The notes under the pieces: model-generated
Told to the model about the DNA's origin: nothing
Seen by the model: the letters and a program-made list of their open reading frames with translations, nothing else
Databases searched by the model: none
NCBI GenBank assembly: GCA_963830205.1
Contig: CAWHLP010000012.1
Location: 62,001 to 126,000 of the forward strand
Length of the DNA stretch: 64,000 nucleotides
Source: CAVSRC01 sp963830205
Lineage (GTDB): Bacteria; Pseudomonadota; Alphaproteobacteria; Rhizobiales; Kaistiaceae
Reading direction: 5' to 3'
Position numbers and translations under genes: made by a program
Part shown: positions 48,405 through 58,259 of the stretch, in pieces
How the letters are laid out: each line of letters starts with the position of its first letter
Position numbering within the stretch: position 1 is the stretch's first letter

Positions 48405-49689
48405 TGTCATCGGCGCAACCTTCGCCGCCGGCTACCGCCTTGCCGGCGTGCTGTTGCGACCTGCCGTTCCGTTCATCCTTTCCGGGCGCGTCGGCCGCGG
48501 CAAGGAAGACGCCCAGCGCCTCGGCGAACGCTACGGCCGCGCCTCTCTGCCGCGCCCGCCCGGCCGCCTCATCTGGGTGCATGCGGCGAGTGTCGGGGAG
48601 ACCAACGCGATTTTGCCGCTGATCGAGCAATTGACCAGCATCGGCCTCGCCGTGCTGTTCACGACGACCACGGTGACATCGGCGGCGATCGCCGCCAAGC
48701 GCCTGCCGGTCGGCGCAGTGCATCAGTTCGCCCCCTTCGACCTCGCCCCCTTTGTCAGCAGCTTCCTCGCCCACTGGCGGCCGGGCGTGGCCATCTTCGT
48801 CGAATCGGAGATGTGGCCGACCATGGTGCGCAAGCTCGACGAGGCCGGCGTTCCGCTGATCGTCGCCAATGCCCGCCTGTCGGAACGCTCCTTCCGCGGC
48901 TGGCGCCGCTTCGCCGGGTTCGCCGGCACCGTCTTCCCCAAGATCACGCTCTGCCTCGCCCAGTCGGAAGCCGACGCCGCCCGCTTCGCCGGGCTCGGCG
49001 CAAGCGATGTGCACACTGTCGGCAACCTGAAATTCGACGTGCCGCCGCTTGCCGCCGACAGCGGCGCGCTCTCCCGCCTGGCCGCGGCCGTCAACGGGCG
49101 GCCGGTATGGGTGGCGGCCTCCACCCATGAGGGCGAGGAAGAGGTCATCGCCGACGCCCACCGGCTGATCTGCCTGCGCCACCCGGAGGCGCTGACCATC
49201 ATCGTGCCGCGCCATCCCGAGCGCGGCGACGCCGTGCGCGCCGTGCTCGCCGCCAAGGGCCTCACCGTCGCCCAGCGCAGCCGCGGCAACCCGCTGCTCC
49301 ACGAGATCGACGTCTACCTCGCCGACACGCTCGGCGAACTCGGCCTGTTCTATCGCCTGGCGCCGATCGCCTTCCTCGGCGGCTCGCTGATCCCGCACGG
49401 CGGCCAGAACCCGATCGAACCGACGCGCCTCGACGCCGCCGTGCTGCACGGCCCGCACGTCCACAACTTCGCCGACATCTACGCCACGCTCGATGCCGCC
49501 GTGCCGGCCGCTACCATCACCGATGCCGCCAGCCTTGCCGATGCCGTCGCCACCTTGATGGCCGACGCCGCGGCGGTCACCGCCCGCGCCGCTGCCGGCA
49601 AGGAGGCGCTCGCCCGCTTCACCGGGGCGCTCTCCGCCACCATGACCGCCATCGCCCCCTTCCTTGCCGGCGAGGTGGACACGCCATGA
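48397..49689 (+). CDS. waaA: Kdo transferase WaaA (KdtA)
   Basis: It adds 3-deoxy-manno-octulosonate to lipid A precursors. The 430-residue protein has an N-terminal membrane anchor, a GT-N domain with WVHAASVGETNA, and a GT-B C-terminal half with VAASTHEGEEE, PRHPERGD and FLGGSLIPHGGQNPIEP, the sugar-nucleotide site. It overlaps the upstream acyltransferase gene by eight bases and lpxK by four. Confidence 0.96.
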   Translation: MADVIGATFAAGYRLAGVLLRPAVPFILSGRVGRGKEDAQRLGERYGRASLPRPPGRLIWVHAASVGETNAILPLIEQLTSIGLAVLFTTTTVTSAAIAAKRLPVGAVHQFAPFDLAPFVSSFLAHWRPGVAIFVESEMWPTMVRKLDEAGVPLIVANARLSERSFRGWRRFAGFAGTVFPKITLCLAQSEADAARFAGLGASDVHTVGNLKFDVPPLAADSGALSRLAAAVNGRPVWVAASTHEGEEEVIADAHRLICLRHPEALTIIVPRHPERGDAVRAVLAAKGLTVAQRSRGNPLLHEIDVYLADTLGELGLFYRLAPIAFLGGSLIPHGGQNPIEPTRLDAAVLHGPHVHNFADIYATLDAAVPAATITDAASLADAVATLMADAAAVTARAAAGKEALARFTGALSATMTAIAPFLAGEVDTP

Positions 49690-50711
49690 CGCTGACGGCG
49701 CCGGGCTTCTGGTGGCGGGAGCGCGGGGGCCTGGCGACGGTGGCCCTGTGGCCGGCTGCCCGGGTGTGGGGTGCGGCGGCCGCGTGGCGCATGCAGCGCC
49801 CGCCGCACTACCGGCCGCCGGTGCCGGTCATCTGCGTCGGCAATTTCGTCGTCGGCGGCGCCGGCAAGACTCCCTCGGCGATCGCCCTTGCCCGCATCGC
49901 GCGCGGCCGCGGGCTGAAGGCCGGCTTGCTCGCCTCCGGCTATGGCGGCCGCGAGGCGGGGCCGCTGCTTGTCGATCCGGCGAGCCATGACGCCGACCAG
50001 ATCGGTGACGAGCCGCTCGAACTCGCCGCCGCTGGCCCGACCGTCGTCGCCCGCGACCGCGCCGCCGGCGCCCGCCGCCTGGTGGAGGAGGGGGTCGACA
50101 TCATCATCATGGATGACGGCTTCCAGAACCCCGCCATCGCCAAGGATTTCTCGCTCGTCGTGGTCGACGCCACGGTCGGCATCGGCAATGGCCGCGTCCT
50201 GCCGGCCGGGCCGCTGCGTGTGCCGCTTCAGCTCCAGTTGCGGTGCGCCGATGCTCTGCTCGTGGTCGGCGATGGCGCCGCCGCCGAGCCGCTGGTCCGC
50301 GCCGCCGCCCGCAGCGGGCGCGCCACGCTGCGCGGCCATCTCCGCCCGACCAAGCTGCGCAATTGGCGCAGGCAGCCGATCCTCGCTTTTGCCGGCATTG
50401 GCCGCCCGGAGAAGTTCTTCGCCACGCTCACCGATGCCCATGCCCCGGTTGCCCGCACCGTCAGCTTCCCCGACCACCACCGCTACACGGAAGCCGAGGC
50501 CGCCGAACTCGTCGCCGCGGCGGAGGCCGGCAATCTCCGGCTGGTGACGACCGAGAAGGATCGCGTCCGCCTCGCCGGCCGCGATGGCATGGCCGGCAGG
50601 CTGCACGACAAGGCGGAGGCCCTGCAGGTGATGCTCGAGTTCGACAACCAGACGGCGATCGGCGAGACCATCGACGCGGCCGTGCGCGCCGCCCGCGACC
50701 GGTCGGCCTAG
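49686..50711 (+). CDS. lpxK: Tetraacyldisaccharide 4'-kinase
   Basis: It phosphorylates the lipid A disaccharide at the inner membrane. The 341 residues include an N-terminal membrane helix, the P-loop GNFVVGGAGKTPSAIAL, DDGFQNPAIAKDFSLVVVDA and a late FPDHHRYTEAE. The ATG overlaps the waaA stop as ATGA. Confidence 0.96.
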   Translation: MTLTAPGFWWRERGGLATVALWPAARVWGAAAAWRMQRPPHYRPPVPVICVGNFVVGGAGKTPSAIALARIARGRGLKAGLLASGYGGREAGPLLVDPASHDADQIGDEPLELAAAGPTVVARDRAAGARRLVEEGVDIIIMDDGFQNPAIAKDFSLVVVDATVGIGNGRVLPAGPLRVPLQLQLRCADALLVVGDGAAAEPLVRAAARSGRATLRGHLRPTKLRNWRRQPILAFAGIGRPEKFFATLTDAHAPVARTVSFPDHHRYTEAEAAELVAAAEAGNLRLVTTEKDRVRLAGRDGMAGRLHDKAEALQVMLEFDNQTAIGETIDAAVRAARDRSA

Positions 50712-50716
50712 AGCTT

Positions 50717-50935
50717 CTAGATCCTGCCGGTCTCCTGGAAGCGCTTCAGCGCCGCATTGGCGTCGATATAGGCCTCCTGCCGCGGCACGCTCCAGTACTT
50801 CAGCTCGTCGAGGGGAATTTCCAGGCCGGTCACGGCGCAGCGGACAAAGCCGCCGGGGATGACCACCTGATAGTCGCCGTCGAGATAGCGCAGTCGCGCT
50901 TCGCCGCCGCGCCCCAGTCGTTCGATACGGTTCAT
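50717..50935 (-). CDS. DUF2093 domain protein
   Basis: A 72-residue protein with GGEARLRYLDGDYQVVIPGGFVRCAVTG and LDELKYWSVPRQEAYIDANAALKR, the full DUF2093 pattern. Function unknown. It is habitually next to lpxK in Rhizobiales. The ATG at 50935 fits the family length; an upstream start to 50986 is unsupported. It is convergent with lpxK, five bases apart. Confidence 0.88.
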   Translation of the reverse strand: MNRIERLGRGGEARLRYLDGDYQVVIPGGFVRCAVTGLEIPLDELKYWSVPRQEAYIDANAALKRFQETGRI

Positions 50936-51006
50936 CGGTCCATGCGCTTGGTCGAGCGTCCGGCCAGGCGGACGCCCCCCTAACATAAGCGTTGAGCGCG
51001 CCTCGT

Positions 51007-54000
51007 CTACTGGCCTTTCGGGAGGAGCTGGGGAATGAGCTGGAGGAGCGGATTCCCGGTCTTTCCGCCTTGCTGCCCACCGCCGGTCGCCGCGCCACCG
51101 GTGTCGGTCGCGGCCGGCTGATCGGCCTGAGGCGTGATCGTCTGCGGCTCGCCGGCAGCCGGCGCCGCCTTCTTCTGCTGTGCGGTCGGCGGGGCCGTGT
51201 TCTTCTGCTGCGCGGCCGGCGCCTGCGTGTTGCTGCCGCTGGCGGCGGCGCCGTTGTTGCTGTCGCTGCCGCCGAGGAACTGGTTGAGCAGGCCGCCGCC
51301 GACGCTCTTCAACTGCTCGACCGCCTGGCTGGGATTGGCGAGGATATCGCCGAATTCGGGGACGAAGCTCGGATTGTCCCAGGAGCCCTCGATGCGGAAG
51401 GGGAGCGTCAGCCCCTTGCTATCGCTGGCGCCGCCCTGGCCTTGCAGGGTGCCGACGATCTTCGGTTCCAGCCGGTAGGCGAAGGTGCGCCCGCCGATAT
51501 CGACGGTGCCGGCGCCGGTGGCGCGGATGAGCGGGCCGACGAGCTCGAGGTCCTTGTTGGTGAGCACGCCGCCGCTGATCGTGTAGGTACCGGCCAGCCG
51601 GCTGAAATCGGTGCGGTCGGCGCTGCCGAGCTGGCCGCCCAGCACGTTCTGCAGCGACAGCCCCTTGAGCGAGGCGAGGTTGAAGCCGCGGATGGCGCCG
51701 TCGCGGAACTCGGTGGCGCCCTTGCCCTTGAGGCTGTGCATGAGCGCCGACTGGCTGTTGCCGGTGGCCGACAGGTCGAAGGAGAAGGCGCCGGTGCCTT
51801 CTATTCGGTCGAAGCCGATGGCGTCGGTGAGGAAGGGCAGGGCGGAGAGCCCGGAGAGCTGGAAGGATGCGGCGACCGCCGGCGTCGCCGCCGCGCCGTC
51901 GATGGAAAGCGCCCCGCTGCCCTTGCCCTGGTAGAGGCTCATGTCGGTGAGGTTGGCGGTGAGCTTGCCGCCGGCGAGCACCACCGTCATCGCCGTGGCG
52001 CCGACCTTGATCTTGTTGGCGATGATCTGGTCGGCTTTGAGGTTCAGGTTGGCATTGGCCGTCTTGAGGCCGTCGAAGGCGATCGGCTGCGTGCTCCAGC
52101 CGCTGCTGCCGCCCCCGCCGCCCCCGCTGCCGCTGGGGGCGCCCGAGGCGGCGAGATAAGGCGTTACGTCGAGCACCTTCATCGCCAGGCCGGCGCTGAC
52201 CGTGGGCACCTTGCCGAAGGTCACCGTGCCGGTGCCGAGCCCGCTCGACTTGTCGAGGGTGAACTCGGCGCGATCGAACTTGAAGGTGTCCTTGGCGAGC
52301 GCCACGGTGCCCTTGATCGAGAACGCCTGCAGGCCGCCGCCGCTGCCGATCGGCTTGCCGATCCAGGCGAGCAGGTCGCGCAAGGACGGCGTCGAAAGGC
52401 TGACGTCGCCCTTGCCGAGGCCGCTGGTGCCGGCCTCGCCGTTGAAGCCGAGGCTGACCGTCTTCGACTGGGCCTGAAGCGCGACCGCCGTCGTCTTGCC
52501 GGCAAGCAGCGCGCGCACGTCGGCATTGGCCGAAACGTCGAAGCGCACCTTGCGCCAGGTGAGCGCGCCCTTGGCCGAGATCGGCGAGGCGAGCGACTTG
52601 AACGAGGCGGTGACGGCGATGTCGTCGATCTCGTTGGCTTGCTTGTCGCCGCCGACCGAATCGGCGAGCGCAAGCCCGGTGACCTTGCCGTTGGCGAGCG
52701 CCAGCGAGCCGCTGGCGTCGAGATTGGCGGCGAGCGCCGAGGTGGTGGCGCCGCTCGTCTTGAAGGCGACATCGACGCTGCCGCTGCCGGTGACCGGCGC
52801 GGTCACCCCGGCGAGCGCCAGGAAGCCGGCGACATCGAGGCCGCTCATCTTCACCGCGCCCGAAATCGCCGGCGTGCCGCCTTTGGCGGTCACGGCGAGG
52901 TTGCCCGTGCCGGGCGCGCCGTTGACCGTGACCTTGCTGATGGTCGCGTTGAGCGTGCCGTCGACCAGCTTGGCGTCGAGGGCGAGGTCCTTGAGCGCCA
53001 TCGAGCCGACCTTCACCGCCGGGGCGGTGATGGCGACATTGGCATCGACCGCGGTCAGCGCCGAGAGGTCGATGGGTGTCTCCGCCGCGCCGCCCTTGCC
53101 ACCCTTGCCGTCGCCACCGGAGCCGGCCGGGGCGACGAAGGCGTCGGCATCGATCGCGCCGGCATTGACCAGGAGGCCGATGCCCGGCCGCTGGCGGTCG
53201 AGCGCGATGACCACCTGGCCGGAGAACTGGGCTTCGCCGAGGGTGGCCGCATACTTGCTGACGGTCACCTGCTTGGCCGTCGCGACCAGCGCCGCCGACA
53301 GGTTGAAGCTGCCATAGGCGGAGGCGTCCGGCAGCGACGCGCCGAAGCGGCCGGCAAGGCCGGCGAGCGAGCTGCCGTTCACCGCGACGGTGCCGTTGAA
53401 CAGGGTATCGCCGGCAAGCGCCGTGCCCTTGGCGGCGAGCGTGGCGAAATCATCCGACAGGGTGAGGTCGACAGGGAGCGCCGCGAGCTTCGCCGGGTCG
53501 GGACGCGCGCCGACCTTCAGCGCGATGGTTTCCTTCTTGCCGCCCCAGATGAGCGACCCGTCGAGCGAGGCGCCGCGGGCGAGGTCGGGCGCAGCGAGCG
53601 TCAGGTTCATCGCGCTCACCGTCTGCTCGCTGCCGCTCCGCCGGTCGCGATAGGTGAGGGTGCCGTCGCTGATGGTGAGGCTGTCGATGCCAATACGATC
53701 GAGGGTGGCGAGCATCTCCTCGCTCGCCGCCTGCTCGGCCTGCTGCGCACCCTCTGCCGTGGCGATGAGGTCCTCCATCGACTGCGGCTGCCCGCTGGCG
53801 GCTGCCTGCTGGGTGGGCGGTTGGGCCGCCGCCTGCCAGTTGCTGCGGCCGTCCTTGTCGACCTCGTAAACGATCTCGGGCTTGACGATGGTGACCGATT
53901 TGATCGCCACGCGGCCGGAGATGAGCGGCAGCAGGCTGACGCCGAAGGAGACCGAATCGACCTTGAGCGCCTCGCCGCTGCCGGTGACGCCGGCAAGGCC

Positions 54001-54204
54001 GATGCCGCCGGCCGAAACATGCACCGTTGGGATGAGGCTGATCGAGATCGGCCCGTCGATGCGCGCCTGGCGCCCGGTCGCCTGCTCGATGCGCTGGATG
54101 AGCTCGGTGCGCACCGTGTCGGTCGGGATGAAGAACGGCACGACAAGGGCCGCGCCGACGACGAGCACGACCAGGGCGACGATGGCGACGATGAGCCGTC
54201 TCAG
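51007..54204 (-). CDS. AsmA-family protein with a probable CTG start
   Basis: A large envelope protein (1065 residues) with one N-terminal membrane anchor (RRLIVAIVALVVLVVGAALVVPFF) followed by AsmA repeats facing the periplasm. Family members move or control lipids between membranes. A Gly/Ser linker (SGSGGGGGGSSG) divides it, and the C terminus is Ala/Gln/Pro-rich. No ATG, GTG or TTG lies at the expected start. CTG at 54204 has GGGAGG 7-8 bases upstream and aligns with the usual MRRL start. It lies 77 bases after mutL on the same strand. Confidence 0.88.
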   Translation of the reverse strand: MRRLIVAIVALVVLVVGAALVVPFFIPTDTVRTELIQRIEQATGRQARIDGPISISLIPTVHVSAGGIGLAGVTGSGEALKVDSVSFGVSLLPLISGRVAIKSVTIVKPEIVYEVDKDGRSNWQAAAQPPTQQAAASGQPQSMEDLIATAEGAQQAEQAASEEMLATLDRIGIDSLTISDGTLTYRDRRSGSEQTVSAMNLTLAAPDLARGASLDGSLIWGGKKETIALKVGARPDPAKLAALPVDLTLSDDFATLAAKGTALAGDTLFNGTVAVNGSSLAGLAGRFGASLPDASAYGSFNLSAALVATAKQVTVSKYAATLGEAQFSGQVVIALDRQRPGIGLLVNAGAIDADAFVAPAGSGGDGKGGKGGAAETPIDLSALTAVDANVAITAPAVKVGSMALKDLALDAKLVDGTLNATISKVTVNGAPGTGNLAVTAKGGTPAISGAVKMSGLDVAGFLALAGVTAPVTGSGSVDVAFKTSGATTSALAANLDASGSLALANGKVTGLALADSVGGDKQANEIDDIAVTASFKSLASPISAKGALTWRKVRFDVSANADVRALLAGKTTAVALQAQSKTVSLGFNGEAGTSGLGKGDVSLSTPSLRDLLAWIGKPIGSGGGLQAFSIKGTVALAKDTFKFDRAEFTLDKSSGLGTGTVTFGKVPTVSAGLAMKVLDVTPYLAASGAPSGSGGGGGGSSGWSTQPIAFDGLKTANANLNLKADQIIANKIKVGATAMTVVLAGGKLTANLTDMSLYQGKGSGALSIDGAAATPAVAASFQLSGLSALPFLTDAIGFDRIEGTGAFSFDLSATGNSQSALMHSLKGKGATEFRDGAIRGFNLASLKGLSLQNVLGGQLGSADRTDFSRLAGTYTISGGVLTNKDLELVGPLIRATGAGTVDIGGRTFAYRLEPKIVGTLQGQGGASDSKGLTLPFRIEGSWDNPSFVPEFGDILANPSQAVEQLKSVGGGLLNQFLGGSDSNNGAAASGSNTQAPAAQQKNTAPPTAQQKKAAPAAGEPQTITPQADQPAATDTGGAATGGGQQGGKTGNPLLQLIPQLLPKGQ

Positions 54205-54281
54205 GGCAGACCTCCCGAGTGATTCGATCTGGAACAGTGTCAGATTGTACCGGAAATCGGCCGATTTCGGGGCGATCGCCG

Positions 54282-56092
54282 TCAGCGCCGCCCGAACAGC
54301 CGCTCGATGTCGGCGAGCTTGAGCTCGATGAAAGTCGGCCGGCCGTGATTGCAGGTGCCGGAATTGGGCGTCGCTTCCATCTCGCGCAGGAGCGCGTCCA
54401 TCTCCGCCGGCTTGAGCCTGCGGCCGGCGCGCACCGAGCCGTGGCAGGCCATGGTCGAGGCGACCCGGTCGAGCTTGTCCTTGAGGCTGGCGGTGCGCTC
54501 CCATTCGGCGATCTCGTCGGCAAGGTCGCGGATGAGCGCCGGCGCATCGACGGTGCCCAAGAGCGCCGGCGTCTCGCGCACGATGACCGCGCCGGCGCCG
54601 AAGCGATCGATGGTGAGGCCGAGCTCGGCCAGCGCGTCGGCGCGCTCGGCAAGCCGCTCGACGTCCTCGGCGGGCAGGTCGACGACCTCGGGGATGAGCA
54701 GGATCTGGCTCGCTACGCCATTGGTCGCCAGCCCCTTCTTGATGCGCTCGTAGACCAGCCGCTCGTGCGCCGCGTGCTGGTCGACGATCACCAGCCCGTC
54801 CTCGGTCTGGGCGACGATGTAGGTCTCGTGGATCTGCGCCCGCGCGGCACCGAGCGGGCGGGCGGTGAGCGCCGGATCGGCTTCGGCGACATGCGCCTCG
54901 GCGGAGGGCTCGACGATGGCGAAGGCGGCCTGCGCCGCTTCGCCGAAGCCCGTGGCGAGTGCCGCATTGCCGGCCGTGGAGGCCGGGCGCCAGGAGGGCA
55001 TCACCGGCCGCTGCGGCCGTGTGAAGCCGCTGGCCGGGCGGAAGGCGGCGATGGTGGCGCCCGCCGCCTCGCTCGATGAGCGCGGTGTGCTCTGCCCCAT
55101 CGCCTCGCGCAAGGCGCCGATGATGAGGCCGCGGACGAGGCCGGAATCGCGGAAGCGCACCTCGGCCTTGGTCGGATGGACGTTGACGTCGACCAGGGCC
55201 GGGTCGAGGGCGATGTTGAGCACCGCGACCGGATGGCGCTCGCGCTTCATCACGTCGGCATAGGCGGCGCGGAGCGCACCGAGGAGCTGGCGGTCGCGCA
55301 CCGGCCGGCCGTTGACGAAGAAATACTGGGCAAGGCCGCTGCCGCGGCTGAAGGTCGGCAGGCCGGCATAGCCGGTGAGCCGCACGCCTTCGCGTGATCG
55401 CATCAATGGCGAGCGCATTGTCGCGGAAGTCGGGGCCGAGCACTGCGGCGATGCGCGCTCGCCAGCCCGTCCTCGTCCGCCGCCGCCGGATAGTCGAGCG
55501 CGCTGCGGTCGCTGCCGGTCAGGGTGAAGCGCACCTGCCGGTGGGAGAGCGCCAGGCGCTTGACCACATCGGTGATGGCGCTGGCCTCGGCGCGCTCCGA
55601 CTTCAGGAACTTGAGCCGTGCCGGCGTGGTGAAGAAGAGGTCGCGCACCTCGACCTGGGTGCCTTTCGCCAGGGCAGCGGGCTTCGGCGCCGACGCCTCG
55701 CCGCCTTCGACCACGACGGCCCAGGCGTCCGCGGCGCCGGCCTTGCGCGAGGCGACGGTGAGCCGCGCCGCCGCGCCGATCGCCGCCAGCGCCTCGCCGC
55801 GGAAGCCGAGGCTGTGGATATGGTCGAGGCCCCCACCTGCACTTTCAGTGTCGAGTTTCGAGGTGCAGTGGCGCTCGACCGCGAGCTTGAGCTCATCGCG
55901 GGCGATGCCGCCGCCGTCGTCGGTGACCCGCACAAGCGACACGCCGCCCCCCGCCGTCGCCACCTCGATGCGCGTGGCGCCGGCGTCAAGCGCATTCTCG
56001 ACGAGCTCCTTGACGACGCTCGCCGGCCGCTCGACCACCTCGCCGGCGGCGATGCGGTTGACCATGTCCTCGCTGAGGCGGCGGATGGGCAT
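54282..56092 (-). pseudogene. mutL: DNA mismatch repair protein MutL with two frameshifts
   Basis: It couples mismatch recognition to strand removal. The N-terminal ATPase is intact (VNRIAAGEVVERPASVVKELVENALDAG, VTDDGGGI, GFRGEAL) for about 205 residues. The middle part VLGPDFRDNALAIDAI and the C-terminal half from REGVRLTGYAGLPTFSRG lie in two further frames. One-base gains near 55460 and 55405 explain this. Corrected, the protein is 602 residues, the normal length. Broken MutL would give a mutator strain; sequence error is an equal or better explanation. Confidence 0.88.
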
Positions 56093-56275
56093 GGCCGCGA
56101 GTCTGGCGGATTCTCTGCCGCAGGGAAAGACCCGGAGAGGGCCGCCTGGGGAACAACCGCGCCGCCGAGACGAGTCGGCCTTGCACCCGGAAATTGCTGT
56201 CTGCCGTGGTGTCGTAGTGCTAGTTCTGCGGGCGGCAGGGTGCGCGGCCAATCCTTGCCAAACCAAGGGGGATGC

Positions 56276-57166
56276 TTGATCGACTTGGCGTGGCTCTGGC
56301 GCTTCGCGGCTCTGCGACTGCGCCGGCCGATACATGTGACCATCCACAACCGCGGTGGCAGCGTCGAGCATTTCTACCACTTCCTGCTCGGCTATTTCCT
56401 GCCGCTTTGCTCCTATCTCGATGGGGCGCCGCGCAATGCGCCGATTCTGGTGCGCAGTTGCGGGCCGATGGATCGCATCATCCGCGAACTCGATTGGCCG
56501 GGGCTCGTCATCCTGGACCGGGAAGCGCACGCCGCCATGCGCGAACCGTCTCGCGCTATCGCGCGCCCGCCGAACTATGTGGAATTGGGCGGCCAGGATG
56601 TCGTCCGACACCAGCCGACGGTCGATGTCGAGGCCCTTCGCAGAGGGACATCATTTGTGACGCGGCGTTTGCGCGAGCCCATCTCCGGTCACGCCGACGC
56701 CATCGTGAGATCACGATCAACACGACCGCGTGTCATCATCATCGAGCGGGGGCAGGCACATCCGTTTTACGTGACCAGCAAAGCGGGAAAGACGAGCGGC
56801 CGCGAGCGGCGCTGCATCGGCAACCATGCGGAACTGGTGGCGGCCTTGGCACACCGCTTTCCGGGTGCGCAGAATGTTCAGATGGAGAACCTAGCGCTCG
56901 CCGAGCAGATCGCACTGTTTCTGACCGCCGACATCGTGATTGCCCAGCACGGTGCAGCGCTCGGCAATGTCATCTGGATGCGGACCGGCGCACACGTCAT
57001 CGAGGTGCGCCCGCCGCAAAAATGGCGCCGGCATTTTGAGAGCTTGGCCGGCTTCCTCGGGCTGTCCCATGATTTGGTCGGCCAAGACGGTGACTTCGCT
57101 CCGGTCGACATTGACGCCGTAGTGTCGCTCGCCGAGGCCAGGGCATCGAGCGTCGGCGCGCTCTGA
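56276..57166 (+). CDS. Glycosyltransferase family 61 (DUF563) protein
   Basis: A 296-residue protein with the DUF563 features: a histidine-rich N-terminal motif SVEHFYHFLLGYFLPL and the C-terminal QHGAALGNVIWMRTGAHVIEVRPP. Members add sugars to capsule, exopolysaccharide or glycoprotein. The TTG start at 56276 is chosen because AAGGGGG lies five bases upstream. It faces away from mutL and toward the next gene. Its DNA looks less strictly GC-rich than its neighbours, which fits accessory surface-sugar genes. Confidence 0.8.
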   Translation: MIDLAWLWRFAALRLRRPIHVTIHNRGGSVEHFYHFLLGYFLPLCSYLDGAPRNAPILVRSCGPMDRIIRELDWPGLVILDREAHAAMREPSRAIARPPNYVELGGQDVVRHQPTVDVEALRRGTSFVTRRLREPISGHADAIVRSRSTRPRVIIIERGQAHPFYVTSKAGKTSGRERRCIGNHAELVAALAHRFPGAQNVQMENLALAEQIALFLTADIVIAQHGAALGNVIWMRTGAHVIEVRPPQKWRRHFESLAGFLGLSHDLVGQDGDFAPVDIDAVVSLAEARASSVGAL

Positions 57167-57258
57167 CTGACGGCCCCTGGGGGCGGGATTCCGGGCGGGG
57201 AAGGAAAGGGCCGGTGGGACCTGATTCTCCGTGCAGGCCTCAGCCGGTCGCTGGCGCC

Positions 57259-58224
57259 TCAGGTCGCGGGGCGAGAGGCAGCTGCCGTCGTCGCCCGGCT
57301 GAGGACTCCTGGCAGTGCATCGCGAAAGGGCCTGCCTTCGTGGACGGTGATGAACTGCTCCAGGCGGCGGGCCTTCTCACGGTCACCGGCCAGTGCCGTG
57401 ACGACCGAGAGCGCCTCAAGGAAGTTGAACTGGTTGTAGTCGGCAAGAGCGTCGTCTTTCCAATTCCGGTCGCTACCCAGATGGAACGTCAAGTGGGTGT
57501 TGGTCAGCATCAGGAACCGCCTTGCATGCGCAACCAGATTGAAGAGCAGGCTGCGCATGACGCCGCCGGCCCCGTAGCAGCTTCGGCTGAACGCGAATTC
57601 TCCGAATAGCTGTGCCGGAAACACGAAGCAGTCAAATCCGGGATGCGGCGTGCCGAGCTCAGCCATGAAAAGGGGCGAGAAGGAACGGCGTTCTGGCTCC
57701 GCTTCAACGGTCCGCCGGTTCACGGTGATGGCGTCGTAGCCCTGGCGGATCAGTTCGGCCAGCACGCGATAGAAGGGCGGTTGCAGGTGGATGTCGGAAT
57801 TGGTGAGGACGACGTATTCGGCGCCGCCGGACGGCCAGTCTTCGGCGATGGCCGCCTCCATGCCGTTCTCCAGAACATCGAAAAGAAGGGGAAGTGGCCG
57901 AGCGACCGCGAAATTCGCGATGTCCGTCACCACGCGCGTCAGCGGACGCGCTGCGACGGCATAAGCCGGCACCAGGACGTCGTCCTCGGGGTAGGTGACG
58001 ACGACCAGACTTGTCGGATAGTCGGGGCGCGCAAAACGCTGCGCCCCCCGGATCGTGTCGAAGGTGATCGGTTGAACGGCGGTGTTCTCGGGATGCGACC
58101 GATCGGTGTAGGCATGGACAATGTGGCGAAAACTGACCGCTGTCGGGCCGTCACCAAAGAGCGGCAGCACCGTCAGGGGCTCGTCCGGGGCCTGCTTGAA
58201 TACGTTCGGCGTCAGCCATGGCAC
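57259..58224 (-). CDS. Glycosyltransferase-like protein of unknown specificity
   Basis: A 321-residue protein with YVVLTNSDIHLQPPFYRVLAELIRQGYDAITVNRR, which resembles the DxD-type nucleotide-sugar site of a GT-A fold, and PHPGFDCFVFPAQLFGEFAFSRSCYGAGG further on. Family assignment is tentative. The GTG at 58224 is the best start, since GGAGGAGGC lies upstream. It follows glgP by 35 bases on the minus strand, so purD, glgP and this gene may share a transcript. Confidence 0.6.
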   Translation of the reverse strand: MPWLTPNVFKQAPDEPLTVLPLFGDGPTAVSFRHIVHAYTDRSHPENTAVQPITFDTIRGAQRFARPDYPTSLVVVTYPEDDVLVPAYAVAARPLTRVVTDIANFAVARPLPLLFDVLENGMEAAIAEDWPSGGAEYVVLTNSDIHLQPPFYRVLAELIRQGYDAITVNRRTVEAEPERRSFSPLFMAELGTPHPGFDCFVFPAQLFGEFAFSRSCYGAGGVMRSLLFNLVAHARRFLMLTNTHLTFHLGSDRNWKDDALADYNQFNFLEALSVVTALAGDREKARRLEQFITVHEGRPFRDALPGVLSRATTAAASRPAT

Positions 58225-58259
58225 CGCCTGTCGTTCGCCTCCTCCGTCGATAGACCGGC

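Noticed and set aside
50992..54222. A 1076-codon rightward open frame opposite the AsmA gene.
   Set aside because: Pure antisense shadow: repetitive Arg/Gly/Ala composition, no homology, and the opposite frame is a clear AsmA protein.
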